A stretch of 64,000 nucleotides of DNA from Prevotellaceae bacterium (GTDB lineage: Bacteria > Bacteroidota > Bacteroidia > Bacteroidales > Bacteroidaceae). Below are positions 46,379 through 54,443 of the stretch, piece after piece. A program made the translations under genes and the position numbers. The notes beneath the pieces were generated by a model. The model saw only the letters and a program-made list of their open reading frames with translations. It was not told the origin of the DNA and made no database searches. The DNA is taken from positions 137,226 to 201,225 of the forward strand of contig JAQYPT010000048.1 of the NCBI GenBank assembly GCA_028726625.1, given 5' to 3'. Position 1 is the first letter of the stretch. Every line of letters starts with the position of its first letter.

Positions 46379-46879
46379 ATGAAAAAGCTTATTTTAATGT
46401 TGATGCTGTTTGCACCAATGTCGATGTTTGCACAAAAGTTTGGCCATCTGAACTCACAGCAGGTAATGAACGACATGCCTGAATTTGTGAAGGCACGCGG
46501 TGAGATTGAAGCCACTGCCAAGCAGTATGAGAATGATTTGAAGGCCATGCAAGACGAATTGCAGCGCAAGGCTGGGGAATATGAGAAGACAAAGTCGACC
46601 ATGAATGCCACGAAGCAAAAGGAGACAGAGGATGAGTTAATGAAGCTGAATGAGAAGATTCGCACGGCTTACAACGACAACTCTCAGGCTTTGCAGAAGG
46701 CTCAACAAGAGAAAATGCAGCCTATCACGGCTAAGTTGGTCAACGCCATTCAGGCCGTAGGTAAGGCAGGAAACTATGTTTACATCATGGACATCACATC
46801 CGGCATCCCTTACATCAGCCAAACGCTGAGCGAAGATGTCACCTCAAAGGTAAAGGCTGAGTTGGCCAAGACAAAGTAA
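46379..46879 (+). CDS. OmpH/Skp family periplasmic chaperone 2
   Basis: Protein of 166 aa. Signal peptide (MKKLILMLMLFAPMSMFAQ), KFGHLNSQQVMNDMPEF, a coiled coil at about 40-115 and the C-terminal strand NYVYIMDITSGIPYIS. Same architecture as its upstream neighbour, 28 nt away. Sequence identity with paralogue 1 is moderate, mainly in the signal peptide and the first strand. It should share the chaperone role in delivering barrel proteins to BamA. Confidence 0.88.
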   Translation: MKKLILMLMLFAPMSMFAQKFGHLNSQQVMNDMPEFVKARGEIEATAKQYENDLKAMQDELQRKAGEYEKTKSTMNATKQKETEDELMKLNEKIRTAYNDNSQALQKAQQEKMQPITAKLVNAIQAVGKAGNYVYIMDITSGIPYISQTLSEDVTSKVKAELAKTK

Positions 46880-46890
46880 TTTGAAGTGTT

Positions 46891-46957
46891 CCAACTCGCT
46901 TCCCAGGGTTCATCAACATTGAAAGAACCAATTGATGGGAAGCGTCAACTTGGAGAA
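46891..46957 (+). other. Structured spacer between the second and third ompH genes
   Basis: CGCTTCCC (46897-46904) pairs with GGGAAGCG (46937-46944). Inside it GGTTC (46907-46911 region) can pair with GAACC, and outside it CCAA can pair with TTGG. There is no T tract, so this is not a simple terminator. Confidence 0.45.
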
Positions 46958-47102
46958 AACTTACAATTAAACAGAAAAGGAGTTGGCAGACAAGGGCTGA
47001 TGTGCAAGACACAGACAATTGTTTGCTAACTCTTTTCAGCTTTTTTCATACGGCAAATGGCGATTACTTGTGACGGAATGCCGCATGAAAGAATCAAGAA
47101 GA

Positions 47103-47122
47103 GGAGGGAAACACAGCCCTCC
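47103..47122 (+). promoter_or_regulatory. Leader hairpin upstream of the third ompH gene
   Basis: GGAGGG (47103-47108) pairs with CCCTCC (47117-47122), 24 nt before ATG 47147. The left arm resembles a Shine-Dalgarno sequence. Confidence 0.4.
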
Positions 47123-47146
47123 GATAATAACAATATAAATCATTAG

Positions 47147-47671
47147 ATGATGAAAAAGCAACTCTTATTTCTATTTTTATTGATGATGCCCTTCGTGGCA
47201 CAGGCCCAACAAATGCTGCCGAAGTTTGGTTATTTCAACTTAAGCACCTTGATGAAAGCCGTTCCTGAGTATGCTACGGCGCAGAAAAACATTGCTGACC
47301 TGCGCGTAAAGTATGAGGCTGAAACCAAAAGGTCGGAGGATGAGTTCAATAAGAAATATGAAGAATTTCTCGATGGTCAACGTGATTTCGCACCAACCAT
47401 CATGCAGAAACGCCAAGCCGAACTGCAAGATATGATGGAAAAGAACATCGCTTTTAAGAAAGAAGCACAACGGTTGCTGGCACAAGCCGAACAAGATGCC
47501 ATGGCACCTGTCAAAGGAAAAGTGCTTGATGCCGTACGGAAGTTGGGGCAGCAGCGTGGTTATGCCTTCATACTGAACGCCGATGGCGATGCAGTGCCCT
47601 ACATAGACATGGCTTACGGCGACAACCTCAATGACGCAGTGCTGAGCCTCTTGGCACACGGAGGCAAGTAA
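47147..47671 (+). CDS. OmpH/Skp family periplasmic chaperone 3
   Basis: Protein of 174 aa. Signal peptide (MMKKQLLFLFLLMMPFVAQA), KFGYFNLSTLMKAVPEY, a coiled coil at about 45-120 and a closing part GYAFILNADGDAVPYID. It is separated from paralogue 2 by 267 nt that hold two RNA-hairpin candidates, so it may be expressed separately. ATG 47150 is an equally good start. The glutamate racemase gene follows after 16 nt. Confidence 0.87.
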   Translation: MMKKQLLFLFLLMMPFVAQAQQMLPKFGYFNLSTLMKAVPEYATAQKNIADLRVKYEAETKRSEDEFNKKYEEFLDGQRDFAPTIMQKRQAELQDMMEKNIAFKKEAQRLLAQAEQDAMAPVKGKVLDAVRKLGQQRGYAFILNADGDAVPYIDMAYGDNLNDAVLSLLAHGGK

Positions 47672-47687
47672 TCGCCACAGACTCCCT

Positions 47688-48527
47688 ATGTCTCAACTGC
47701 CTCAAACGCCAGGCCCCATCGGGGTATTCGACTCCGGTTATGGCGGACTGACCATCCTTCATGGCATCCGTCAGTTGCTGCCCGAATACGATTATGTGTA
47801 CCTGGGCGACAACGCCCGTGCGCCTTATGGAACGCGTTCGTTCGATGTGGTGTACGAATTTACACGGCAAGCCGTAATCAAACTTTTTGAAATGGGGTGC
47901 CATCTCGTCATCTTGGGCTGCAATACCGCATCTGCCAAGGCGCTGAGAACCATCCAGCAGCATGATTTACCCTCGCTCGATTCCAACAGAAGGGTACTGG
48001 GCGTGATTCGTCCAACGGCCGAAGTCATCGGCAGTCTCACCAAGAATCGTCACGTGGGGCTGCTCGCTACCGAGGGAACGGTGAAGAGTGAGAGCTATCA
48101 ACTCGAGATAAAAACGTTTTTTCCCGATATACAAGTTTCAGGAATTGCCTGTCCTTTCTGGGTCCCGTTGGTTGAATACAACGAGGCAGACAGTCCTGGA
48201 GCCGACTATTTTGTTAAGAAGCGACTGGATGCGTTGGCACTGAAAGATCCTCTGATTGATACGATTATCTTGGGCTGTACGCACTATCCGCTGCTCATGC
48301 CCAAGATTGAGAAGTACAAACGCCCTGGCGTTCGCATCGTCGCACAAGGCGAATATGTGGCCAATAGCTTGAAAGACTATCTGAAACGCCACCCCGAAAT
48401 GAACGAAAAGTGTACGAAAACAGGTTCTTGCCAATACTTTACAACCGAAAACCCCATACGTTTTCAAGAACAAGCCCAAGTGTTTTTACATGAAAAAATA
48501 CAGGTAAATCATGTTGATTTAGCTTGA
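47688..48527 (+). CDS. murI: Glutamate racemase
   Basis: Cytoplasmic cofactor-independent racemase that supplies D-glutamate for peptidoglycan. Both catalytic cysteines are present: C78 in ILGCNTASAKAL and C197 in ILGCTHYPLL. The N-terminal VFDSGYGGLTIL (Asp/Ser substrate contacts) and YLGDNARAPYG are intact. At 279 aa it has the normal length. Placement after the OmpH genes groups envelope functions. Confidence 0.95.
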   Translation: MSQLPQTPGPIGVFDSGYGGLTILHGIRQLLPEYDYVYLGDNARAPYGTRSFDVVYEFTRQAVIKLFEMGCHLVILGCNTASAKALRTIQQHDLPSLDSNRRVLGVIRPTAEVIGSLTKNRHVGLLATEGTVKSESYQLEIKTFFPDIQVSGIACPFWVPLVEYNEADSPGADYFVKKRLDALALKDPLIDTIILGCTHYPLLMPKIEKYKRPGVRIVAQGEYVANSLKDYLKRHPEMNEKCTKTGSCQYFTTENPIRFQEQAQVFLHEKIQVNHVDLA

Positions 48528-48749
48528 TTTTACAGGAATGTTTCCATGAATCTACCCGAGATGGCGAACTGTTTTCCCTAATCATCTCATTCTTTAAGAA
48601 GCAAGCTCAAACTCTTCACAACCATAGTTGCCGCATCCTTTTTGGGATGTGCCATTGTTTTTGCGCAGCATGTAGGTACATGATCTCATGCTGATTCGTA
48701 CGGGTAAGCCTTGCAAGTGGCCGGACGAAGAATAGTCTGTTTTCTTCTT
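48528..48749. other. Spacer after murI, no gene seen
   Basis: First part of a 787-nt gap between the convergent murI and flavodiiron genes. No coding sequence recognised, and no clear terminator for murI. Confidence 0.4.
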
Positions 48750-49131
48750 TTTTGTCCTGAAAAATGACAATAAAATGGCTTCCGAAAACTCCTGAAATAG
48801 AAAAGACAACCGATGAAACGGCGTACTTTTTCAGTTTTGAAAATCAAGAAAAACCGTATTTTGGCTATAAAGCATAGCGATAGTCTCGTTTTTCACATCC
48901 TTTTGGACGCCAATTAACATGGGTTTGTGGTGCAAAAGCATTGAGTTTGTGCTGCAAACTCAATGCCTTTATATCTTTAAAGTGCATCTTTAGAAGGGTA
49001 ATAGTAAATATTTTCCTGTAATGTTTTGTGTATTTGAGAGTTATGAAACATGCTCATAGTTCGCGTATTTGCGCCCAACTGGTTGGCTGGTTGTAAATAA
49101 TGCAAGGAGAAAGGGGTTGTTGTCAAAAGAA
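48750..49131 (-). repeat. Composite intergenic element copy 4, inverted orientation
   Basis: Read on the minus strand: hairpin-type module from 49131 (TTTTGACAACAACCCCTTTC) to about 49045 (CGCAAATACGCGAACTATG), then a 22-bp array of seven units that spans exactly 154 nt (plus-strand units start at 48868, 48890, 48912, 48934, 48956, 48978 and 49000), then a tail to about 48750 with TTTTATTGTCATTTTTC as in copy 3. Two units form a hairpin: 16-nt arms at 48934-48949 and 48955-48970 with one mismatch. Confidence 0.85.
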
Positions 49132-49249
49132 ATGACAGTGTGAGTTTGTCAGTGTTTGATGTGTTCAGCCTATGTATAAACAAGGTGTACGCTCGCTTCT
49201 TTTGCCTATTTTGATGCGTGATATACCTATGTGGGTTAATCTATCGGTA

Positions 49250-49298
49250 CAAGAAAAAATCCATAGACCCATGATAGCAAGATGTCATGGGTCTATGG
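49250..49298 (-). terminator. Terminator of the flavodiiron protein gene
   Basis: A perfect 14-bp stem, CCATAGACCCATGA (49261-49274) with its complement at 49285-49298, around a 10-nt loop. On the minus strand it is followed by ATTTTTTCTTG. It lies 16 nt past the stop codon. Confidence 0.92.
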
Positions 49299-49314
49299 AA
49301 ATGGCCTGAAAACG

Positions 49315-50508
49315 CTATTTACGGTCGGCTTTCAAGCGCTCTGCCATGGCCTTTCCCAGTTCTTCGCATTGGCTGCGTACATCTTTTGACATGGCTTGTT
49401 TCATTTCTACGGGCGTTCCCACAGGCTCAAATTTGAGCTTGGTGTCTACCCATTCGGCAATGGTGGGTACGGCTTTGCTGGCCCATCCATAGCTGCCAAA
49501 CCATCCGATGTAATGATTCTTGATGTCGTGGTTGGCTATTTCTGACAGCAGTTCGGACATCTCGTGGTACAATCCGTTGTTGTATGTTGGCGCTCCCACA
49601 ATCAATCCGCGGTAACGGAAGATGTCACGGAGGATGTAAGAGTGGTGTGTCTTCGAGATGTTGTACATGCAAATGTTCTTGATGCCGGCCTGACTGGCTG
49701 CTCTTGCGATGGTTTCAGCCATGCGTTCGGTGTTGCTATACATGGTTCCGTAGCAGATGACGATGCCCTCATCGGTTTCATATTTGGACATTTGGTCATA
49801 GAGGTCTACTACTTTCGCTGCCTCCTGATGCCATACGGGGCCGTGGGTGGAGCAGATGTAATCAATCTGTTGATCGGCCAACTTCTTCAAGGCGTTCTGC
49901 ACGGGTACGCCATATTTTCCTACGATGTTGCTGTAATAGCGCATCATCTCCAACCAAGCCCAGCTGGTATCAATCTCTTCGTCCAGGATACCGCCATTCA
50001 ATGCGCCGAAACATCCAAAGCCATCGCCCGAGAACAGCATGTGATCAGTCTCGTCGAGCGTCATCATCGTTTCGGGCCAGTGCACCATGGGTGTCATGAA
50101 GAACTTCAACTTGTGATGACCAAGGTCTATCACTTCGCCATGTTTCACTTCAATCGTTTGGTCTTTGATGCCGTAGAATCCGGCCATCAGGTCGAACGTT
50201 TTCTTGTTACCGATGACTTGTATGTTGGGATAGTACTTCTTCAGCAGTCCCAAAGAGCCGCTGTGATCGGGTTCCATGTGGTTGATTACTAGGTAATCGA
50301 TGGGTCGGTCGCCCAGCACCTCATGCAGGTTTTCGATGAATTGCGTGAAGAAATCCACTTGAACAGCGTCGATGAGGCACACTTTTTCGTCGTCTATCAG
50401 GAACGAATTGTATGTAACGCCCGCTGGCAGAGGCCACAAGCCTTCAAACAAAGACTTGTTGCGGTCGTTCACACCTACATAATAGACTTTATTCTTGAGT
50501 TCTATCAT
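49315..50508 (-). CDS. Flavodiiron protein (A-type flavoprotein, oxygen/NO reductase)
   Basis: Cytoplasmic enzyme that detoxifies oxygen or nitric oxide in anaerobes. The metallo-beta-lactamase-like diiron domain has NHMEPDHSGS near residues 80-89, MVHWPETMM near 147, LFSGDGFGCFG near 165 and the last His in CSTHGPVW near 229. The C-terminal flavodoxin domain starts about 250 with VICYGTMYSNTERMAETIA and has VGAPTYNNGLYHEM for FMN. At 397 aa it is the basic two-domain form, so it needs a separate rubredoxin or similar donor. It lies 38 nt after the PfkB gene on the same strand and may be cotranscribed. Confidence 0.93.
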   Translation of the reverse strand: MIELKNKVYYVGVNDRNKSLFEGLWPLPAGVTYNSFLIDDEKVCLIDAVQVDFFTQFIENLHEVLGDRPIDYLVINHMEPDHSGSLGLLKKYYPNIQVIGNKKTFDLMAGFYGIKDQTIEVKHGEVIDLGHHKLKFFMTPMVHWPETMMTLDETDHMLFSGDGFGCFGALNGGILDEEIDTSWAWLEMMRYYSNIVGKYGVPVQNALKKLADQQIDYICSTHGPVWHQEAAKVVDLYDQMSKYETDEGIVICYGTMYSNTERMAETIARAASQAGIKNICMYNISKTHHSYILRDIFRYRGLIVGAPTYNNGLYHEMSELLSEIANHDIKNHYIGWFGSYGWASKAVPTIAEWVDTKLKFEPVGTPVEMKQAMSKDVRSQCEELGKAMAERLKADRK

Positions 50509-50546
50509 ATTTGAATTTATTATGTGATTAATGAGGTAAAATCTGC

Positions 50547-51491
50547 TTATCGTTGTGCCAATTCGGCTTTCATCTGGTTGGCAAAACTGGTGTCAACGTA
50601 GTTGTGTATGCTCTTACAGCTCTCCGAGGCGAAACGTAAACCGTAGCTAATGATTTGATCCCATTGCTTCTCCGACAGGCCTTGTTCCAGCATTTGGCGC
50701 GTAATGCCATGTTTGAGCAGCCCGAACAACACGCCTGCATTGAAGTTATCGCCGGCTCCGATGGTGCTCACCTGGGCTTCATCAGACACGGGGTAGGCCT
50801 TGTGGAAATTGTTTTCTGCGAACAATTGCACGGCTTCGGCTCCTTGTGTGTAAATAAATCGTTTGCAGTAGAATGATATTTCGGCCTGATATACTTTGGA
50901 TGCGTCGTCAAGTTTGTACAGCGTCTGAAAGTCTTCTCTGCTACCTCTGACGATGTCGGCATACTCCAAATTCTCCAATAGATTAGGGGTGATGCGCATC
51001 ACGTCATGCTGATGAGCTGGTCTAAAGTTGACATCGTAGTAGATGATGGCACCATGATTGCGGGCATAGTCGAGCAATCCGATCACTTGAGGCCTGATCA
51101 CGGGGTTGACAGCATAATAAGAACCGAAGATAACGATATCGTCTGGTTGGATATCGGGGAAGGCAAAATCGAGTTGGTCGTGAGGATGATCTTTGTAAAA
51201 AAGGTACTCCGCGTCGTTCTTCTCATTGAGAAAAGCCAGGGAAATGGGCGATTTGCTGTCGGGAAAGGTGTTTACATGATTGGCGTCTACGCCGTTCTGT
51301 TCCAGGAAACGATGAATCATGTTCCCCACACGGTCGTTGCCTGTCTCGCTAATGAAGGTGGTGTGAACCCCCGATCGCCCCAATGAAATAAGGCCATTGA
51401 ATGTCGAACCACCGGGATAAGCCCCGATGGGCTGGTCATTTTTGAAAATAATATCGAGCACAGTCTCGCCGATACCTATTACCTTACGCAT
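50547..51491 (-). CDS. PfkB family carbohydrate kinase (fructokinase-like)
   Basis: Sugar kinase of the ribokinase fold, about 314 aa. N-terminal VIGIGETVLDIIF and PGGSTFNGLISLGRSG match the substrate side; the C-terminal STIGAGDNFNAGVLFGLL near 260 holds the catalytic Asp of the GAGD motif. Fructose is the usual guess for this subgroup, but the specificity is not readable here. The frame allows ATG 51512, but the promoter -7 element ends at 51514, so that ATG would not be transcribed with room to spare. I therefore start at ATG 51491 (MRKVIGIGE). Confidence 0.82.
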   Translation of the reverse strand: MRKVIGIGETVLDIIFKNDQPIGAYPGGSTFNGLISLGRSGVHTTFISETGNDRVGNMIHRFLEQNGVDANHVNTFPDSKSPISLAFLNEKNDAEYLFYKDHPHDQLDFAFPDIQPDDIVIFGSYYAVNPVIRPQVIGLLDYARNHGAIIYYDVNFRPAHQHDVMRITPNLLENLEYADIVRGSREDFQTLYKLDDASKVYQAEISFYCKRFIYTQGAEAVQLFAENNFHKAYPVSDEAQVSTIGAGDNFNAGVLFGLLKHGITRQMLEQGLSEKQWDQIISYGLRFASESCKSIHNYVDTSFANQMKAELAQR

Positions 51492-51513
51492 AACATACTT
51501 GATTTTGCTCATG

Positions 51514-51544
51514 CAAATATACGGTAAATAGGTAGTAACTCAAA
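51514..51544 (-). promoter_or_regulatory. Promoter of the PfkB kinase gene
   Basis: On the minus strand, TTTG (51544-51541), a 19-nt spacer and TATATTTG (51521-51514), a perfect match. Transcription should begin near 51507-51510, between the two candidate ATGs. Confidence 0.85.
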
Positions 51545-51584
51545 ATAAAAAGAAGTATTAAATTTTAAATCTGTCTAAATTGAT

Positions 51585-51592
51585 TATCTTTG
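51585..51592 (+). promoter_or_regulatory. -7 promoter element of the M16 peptidase gene
   Basis: TATCTTTG at 51585-51592, with ATTT at the -33 distance. The leader to ATG 51665 is about 70 nt. It is divergent from the kinase promoter. Confidence 0.65.
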
Positions 51593-51664
51593 CAAACCAC
51601 TAACTTGGTTAGGCTTGCATTCGTTGAATGCAGGTTTGACGCTGAGCTGTGTAAGAATTAAATC

Positions 51665-52900
51665 ATGCTGAATTATCATACTTTTGTGCTCGATAACGGT
51701 CTGCGAATCATTCATCGTCCTTCGCAATCGTCAGTAGTTTATTGCGGATATCAACTCAATGTGGGTTCAAGGGATGAGGAACCTGGTGAAGAGGGCATGG
51801 CGCATTTCTGCGAACATGCGACATTCAAGGGGACGCAGCGGCGCCGTTCATGGTACATCACCAACAGTTTGGAGAGCGTGGGAGGCGACCTCAACGCCTT
51901 CACCAACAAGGAAGATACGGTTTATCATGTGGCCATTTTGAAAGAACACGTTGCGCGAGCCATCGACATCCTGACGGATATTGTGTTTCACAGCACTTAT
52001 CCACAGGCGGAACTGACAAGAGAAAAGGAGGTGATTTGCGATGAAATCGAGAGCTATAACGACTCTCCAGCCGATTTGATATACGATGATTTCGAGAACA
52101 CCATCTTCCAAGGACATCCCCTTGGACACAATATTTTGGGCACAACCGATACGGTTCGCTCATTCATGACGGCCGACACGCAGCGCTTTACTCACAAGTT
52201 TTATCGGCCGGAGAATGCTATTTTCTTCATTGATGGGGATGTTTCGTTCGACAAAATCGTCAAATTGCTCTCCAAAGCTACCGCAGACATGCCGAAAAAT
52301 GCACCTGTGATGTCAGTAAATCATCCGCATCAGTGGGTAAACAGCAATGACCCTATCGTCATTGTGCGCAAGAAAGACACGCATCAGGCGCATGTCATGA
52401 TGGGCAATCGGGCGTACTACATTCACCATCATGAGCGGATTCCGCTGTATTTGCTGAACAATATCCTGGGTGGTCCTGGCATGAATGCCCGCCTCAACAT
52501 GTCTCTTCGCGAGCATCATGGGTTAGTTTATACCGTTGAAAGCTCGATGGTGAGCTACACTGACACGGGGTTGTGGTGCCTATACTTTGGCTGTGACCTA
52601 CACGATGTGCCGAAATGCCAGCGACTGGTGCGTAAAGAATTGGATAGAGTGATAGAACAACCGTTGACTGATTACCAACTCAAGGCGGCTAAAAAACAAA
52701 TAAAAGGGCAGATTGGTGTGGCTTGTGACAATCGTGAAAGCTTCGCTTTGGACTTTGGGAAGACCTTCCTACACTACGGATACGAGAAAGATGTCAATTG
52801 GCTGTATGAGCAAATCGATGCTGTTACCTCACAAGAAATCCAGCAAGTGGCACAAGACATCATGGCGGCGGACAAGCTTACCACGTTGATTTTTCAATGA
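51665..52900 (+). CDS. M16 family zinc metallopeptidase (pitrilysin/insulinase type)
   Basis: Protein of 411 aa with the inverted zinc motif HxxEH at H47, E50, H51 (HFCEHATFKGT) and the downstream EKEVICDEIESYNDSP segment near 124-139 that provides the third ligand. The C-terminal half has YLLNNILGGPGMNARLNMSLRE, as in the inactive partner domain. It has no signal peptide, so it is likely cytoplasmic, processing peptides. It is the single-unit bacterial form, related to mitochondrial processing peptidase. It has its own promoter and is followed by a terminator. Confidence 0.9.
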   Translation: MLNYHTFVLDNGLRIIHRPSQSSVVYCGYQLNVGSRDEEPGEEGMAHFCEHATFKGTQRRRSWYITNSLESVGGDLNAFTNKEDTVYHVAILKEHVARAIDILTDIVFHSTYPQAELTREKEVICDEIESYNDSPADLIYDDFENTIFQGHPLGHNILGTTDTVRSFMTADTQRFTHKFYRPENAIFFIDGDVSFDKIVKLLSKATADMPKNAPVMSVNHPHQWVNSNDPIVIVRKKDTHQAHVMMGNRAYYIHHHERIPLYLLNNILGGPGMNARLNMSLREHHGLVYTVESSMVSYTDTGLWCLYFGCDLHDVPKCQRLVRKELDRVIEQPLTDYQLKAAKKQIKGQIGVACDNRESFALDFGKTFLHYGYEKDVNWLYEQIDAVTSQEIQQVAQDIMAADKLTTLIFQ

Positions 52901-52933
52901 AAAGCCGATTAAATATAAGCGGATGTGAGAAGC

Positions 52934-52995
52934 AAAACAGGCTGTTTCTGTAAGTAACATCATCTTGTTACCTGCAAAAACAGCCTGTTTTATAT
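52934..52995. terminator. Bidirectional double-stem terminator between convergent genes
   Basis: Outer stem arms at 52934-52947 and 52978-52991 (AACAGGCTGTTT with AAACAGCCTGTT). An inner stem has GTAAC pairing with GTTAC. TTTTATAT follows on plus. It serves the M16 peptidase and possibly the convergent DUF3332 gene. Confidence 0.8.
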
Positions 52996-53015
52996 TCGTA
53001 CTAACGTGCGCTTCC

Positions 53016-53567
53016 TTATTTCATGGCCCAGTAAGTGCCGTCATTCACGGCCATGTGTACCTGATAAACGCCTGCTTCAGTCAAAGCAACATCCATCTTT
53101 TTGCCGTTTGGCAGGGTGGCCTTGATGGTTCCATCCTCATTAAAACGGAACAACTCTGTTTGCTTTCCGTTGGCTACTTGTGACCAAGAGTCGGTAGACT
53201 TGTCATATAAGAACTTCGTTATCTCACCAGTTGGTGCTGTAATCTCATAGCCGTCTTTGAGGGTTTTCACAGCATAGTATTTGCCATCGTGCCCCATCAC
53301 TTGCTTTGTCTTGCCATTATTGGCCATTGGGTTGTCACCTGTCCAGAACTCAATGGTGTTGAGTACCAGGATGTCGGCAGTTCCACAGATGCCATAAGCC
53401 GGTGAGATAATCAGGAAGATGATTTCGTTTAGGAACTTACTGTTTGTGGCTGTTTTGTTCCAACTCAACAGCTTGTTGAACAGACCGAAGCTTCCGATGC
53501 AAGATGTTGTCAGCAAGGTTGCTGCCAACAGAAGGGTGGAAACCCTAAGATTTTTCTTTTTCATCAT
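53016..53567 (-). CDS. DUF3332 family lipoprotein
   Basis: Protein of 183 aa with a lipoprotein signal (LLLAATLLTTSC) followed by IGSFGLFNKLLSWN, the usual opening of DUF3332. A hydrophobic stretch FLNEIIFLIISPAYGICGTADILVLNT lies near 42-68 and may be a membrane segment. The C-terminal half repeats a short beta pattern around KYYAVKTLKDGYEI and ELFRFNEDGTIKATLPNGKK. The function of the family is unknown. It is monocistronic, with TATCTTTG (53605-53598, minus) as a likely -7 element. Confidence 0.78.
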   Translation of the reverse strand: MMKKKNLRVSTLLLAATLLTTSCIGSFGLFNKLLSWNKTATNSKFLNEIIFLIISPAYGICGTADILVLNTIEFWTGDNPMANNGKTKQVMGHDGKYYAVKTLKDGYEITAPTGEITKFLYDKSTDSWSQVANGKQTELFRFNEDGTIKATLPNGKKMDVALTEAGVYQVHMAVNDGTYWAMK

Positions 53568-53654
53568 TCAAAGTGTTTTGGTGTGTAATAAGTGTTCCAA
53601 AGATACACATTAATTATAGGCCAGCCATGGGGATGATGTTTTTTAACCTAAAAT

Positions 53655-54443
53655 TTAATTTATATTATAGGTATGTATGCTGACTCCCTGTGCCGACGGC
53701 AGGAAATTGATGCCCCACCAGCACATCTGCAGCAACGCGAAGTTGATGACGAGTATCCACAGCGCGGTCCTTGAGCTTCCTTTGCCGCCCAGTCGCAGGT
53801 GGATGTAGGCCAGATAGGCCAGCCATGTGGCCGCGGCCCACGTTTCCTTGGGATCCCATGCCCAGTAGTGTCCCCAGGCTTCTTTTGCCCACAGTGCGCC
53901 GAAGAGCATGCCGGTTGTCAGGAAGGCCCAGCCAGCGTAGGTCAGATTGTCGCAGATGTCCATTTCATCCAGGCTGGCCTTCTGTCGCTTGATGAACAGC
54001 AGGTAGGCCGACATGACGAACGCGGCGCCCAGCAGGGCGTATGCAAACATGTATACGATGACATGTGGGGCAAACCATGGGCTTTGCAGAGCAGGCATCA
54101 GCGTCTTGCTGTGTATCTCAGGTTTGAGGATGTTGATGCAGATGAAGACGAGTGAGAGCAGGGTGGAGAGGGGAAGTATCCACTTGTATCTCCATCGGCT
54201 GTAGACGATGAGGCCAGCCAGTGGAAGGAAGAGCGAGTACCACAGACGGGTTTCTCCCATGGTTCGGAGCGGTGGGCGGTCAAGGGTTATCCACATCCAG
54301 AGGATGTACATGAAGAAAACGGCCAGGCCAAGACCCGTCAGGGTGTATGCCCTGCGGGATTTATTCTTCCATGATGCCCAGGCGCCCCCTGCCCATAGCA
54401 GTGCCGAGAGGATGGCGAAAGCCAGGAAATAGTGCCAGGTCAT
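53655..54443 (-). CDS. ccsA: Cytochrome c biogenesis protein CcsA
   Basis: Inner-membrane heme handling protein of 262 aa that, with ResB/Ccs1, delivers heme to apocytochromes c. The tryptophan-rich WWD-type motif WGHYWAWDPKETWAAATWL sits near residues 183-201, flanked by conserved histidines in neighbouring loops. About eight membrane segments. The frame is open 174 nt further upstream, but that part lies in resB and is Arg-rich, so I start at ATG 54443, which overlaps the resB stop by 4 nt. It is the last gene of the nrf operon and very likely matures NrfH and NrfA. Confidence 0.9.
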   Translation of the reverse strand: MTWHYFLAFAILSALLWAGGAWASWKNKSRRAYTLTGLGLAVFFMYILWMWITLDRPPLRTMGETRLWYSLFLPLAGLIVYSRWRYKWILPLSTLLSLVFICINILKPEIHSKTLMPALQSPWFAPHVIVYMFAYALLGAAFVMSAYLLFIKRQKASLDEMDICDNLTYAGWAFLTTGMLFGALWAKEAWGHYWAWDPKETWAAATWLAYLAYIHLRLGGKGSSRTALWILVINFALLQMCWWGINFLPSAQGVSIHTYNIN

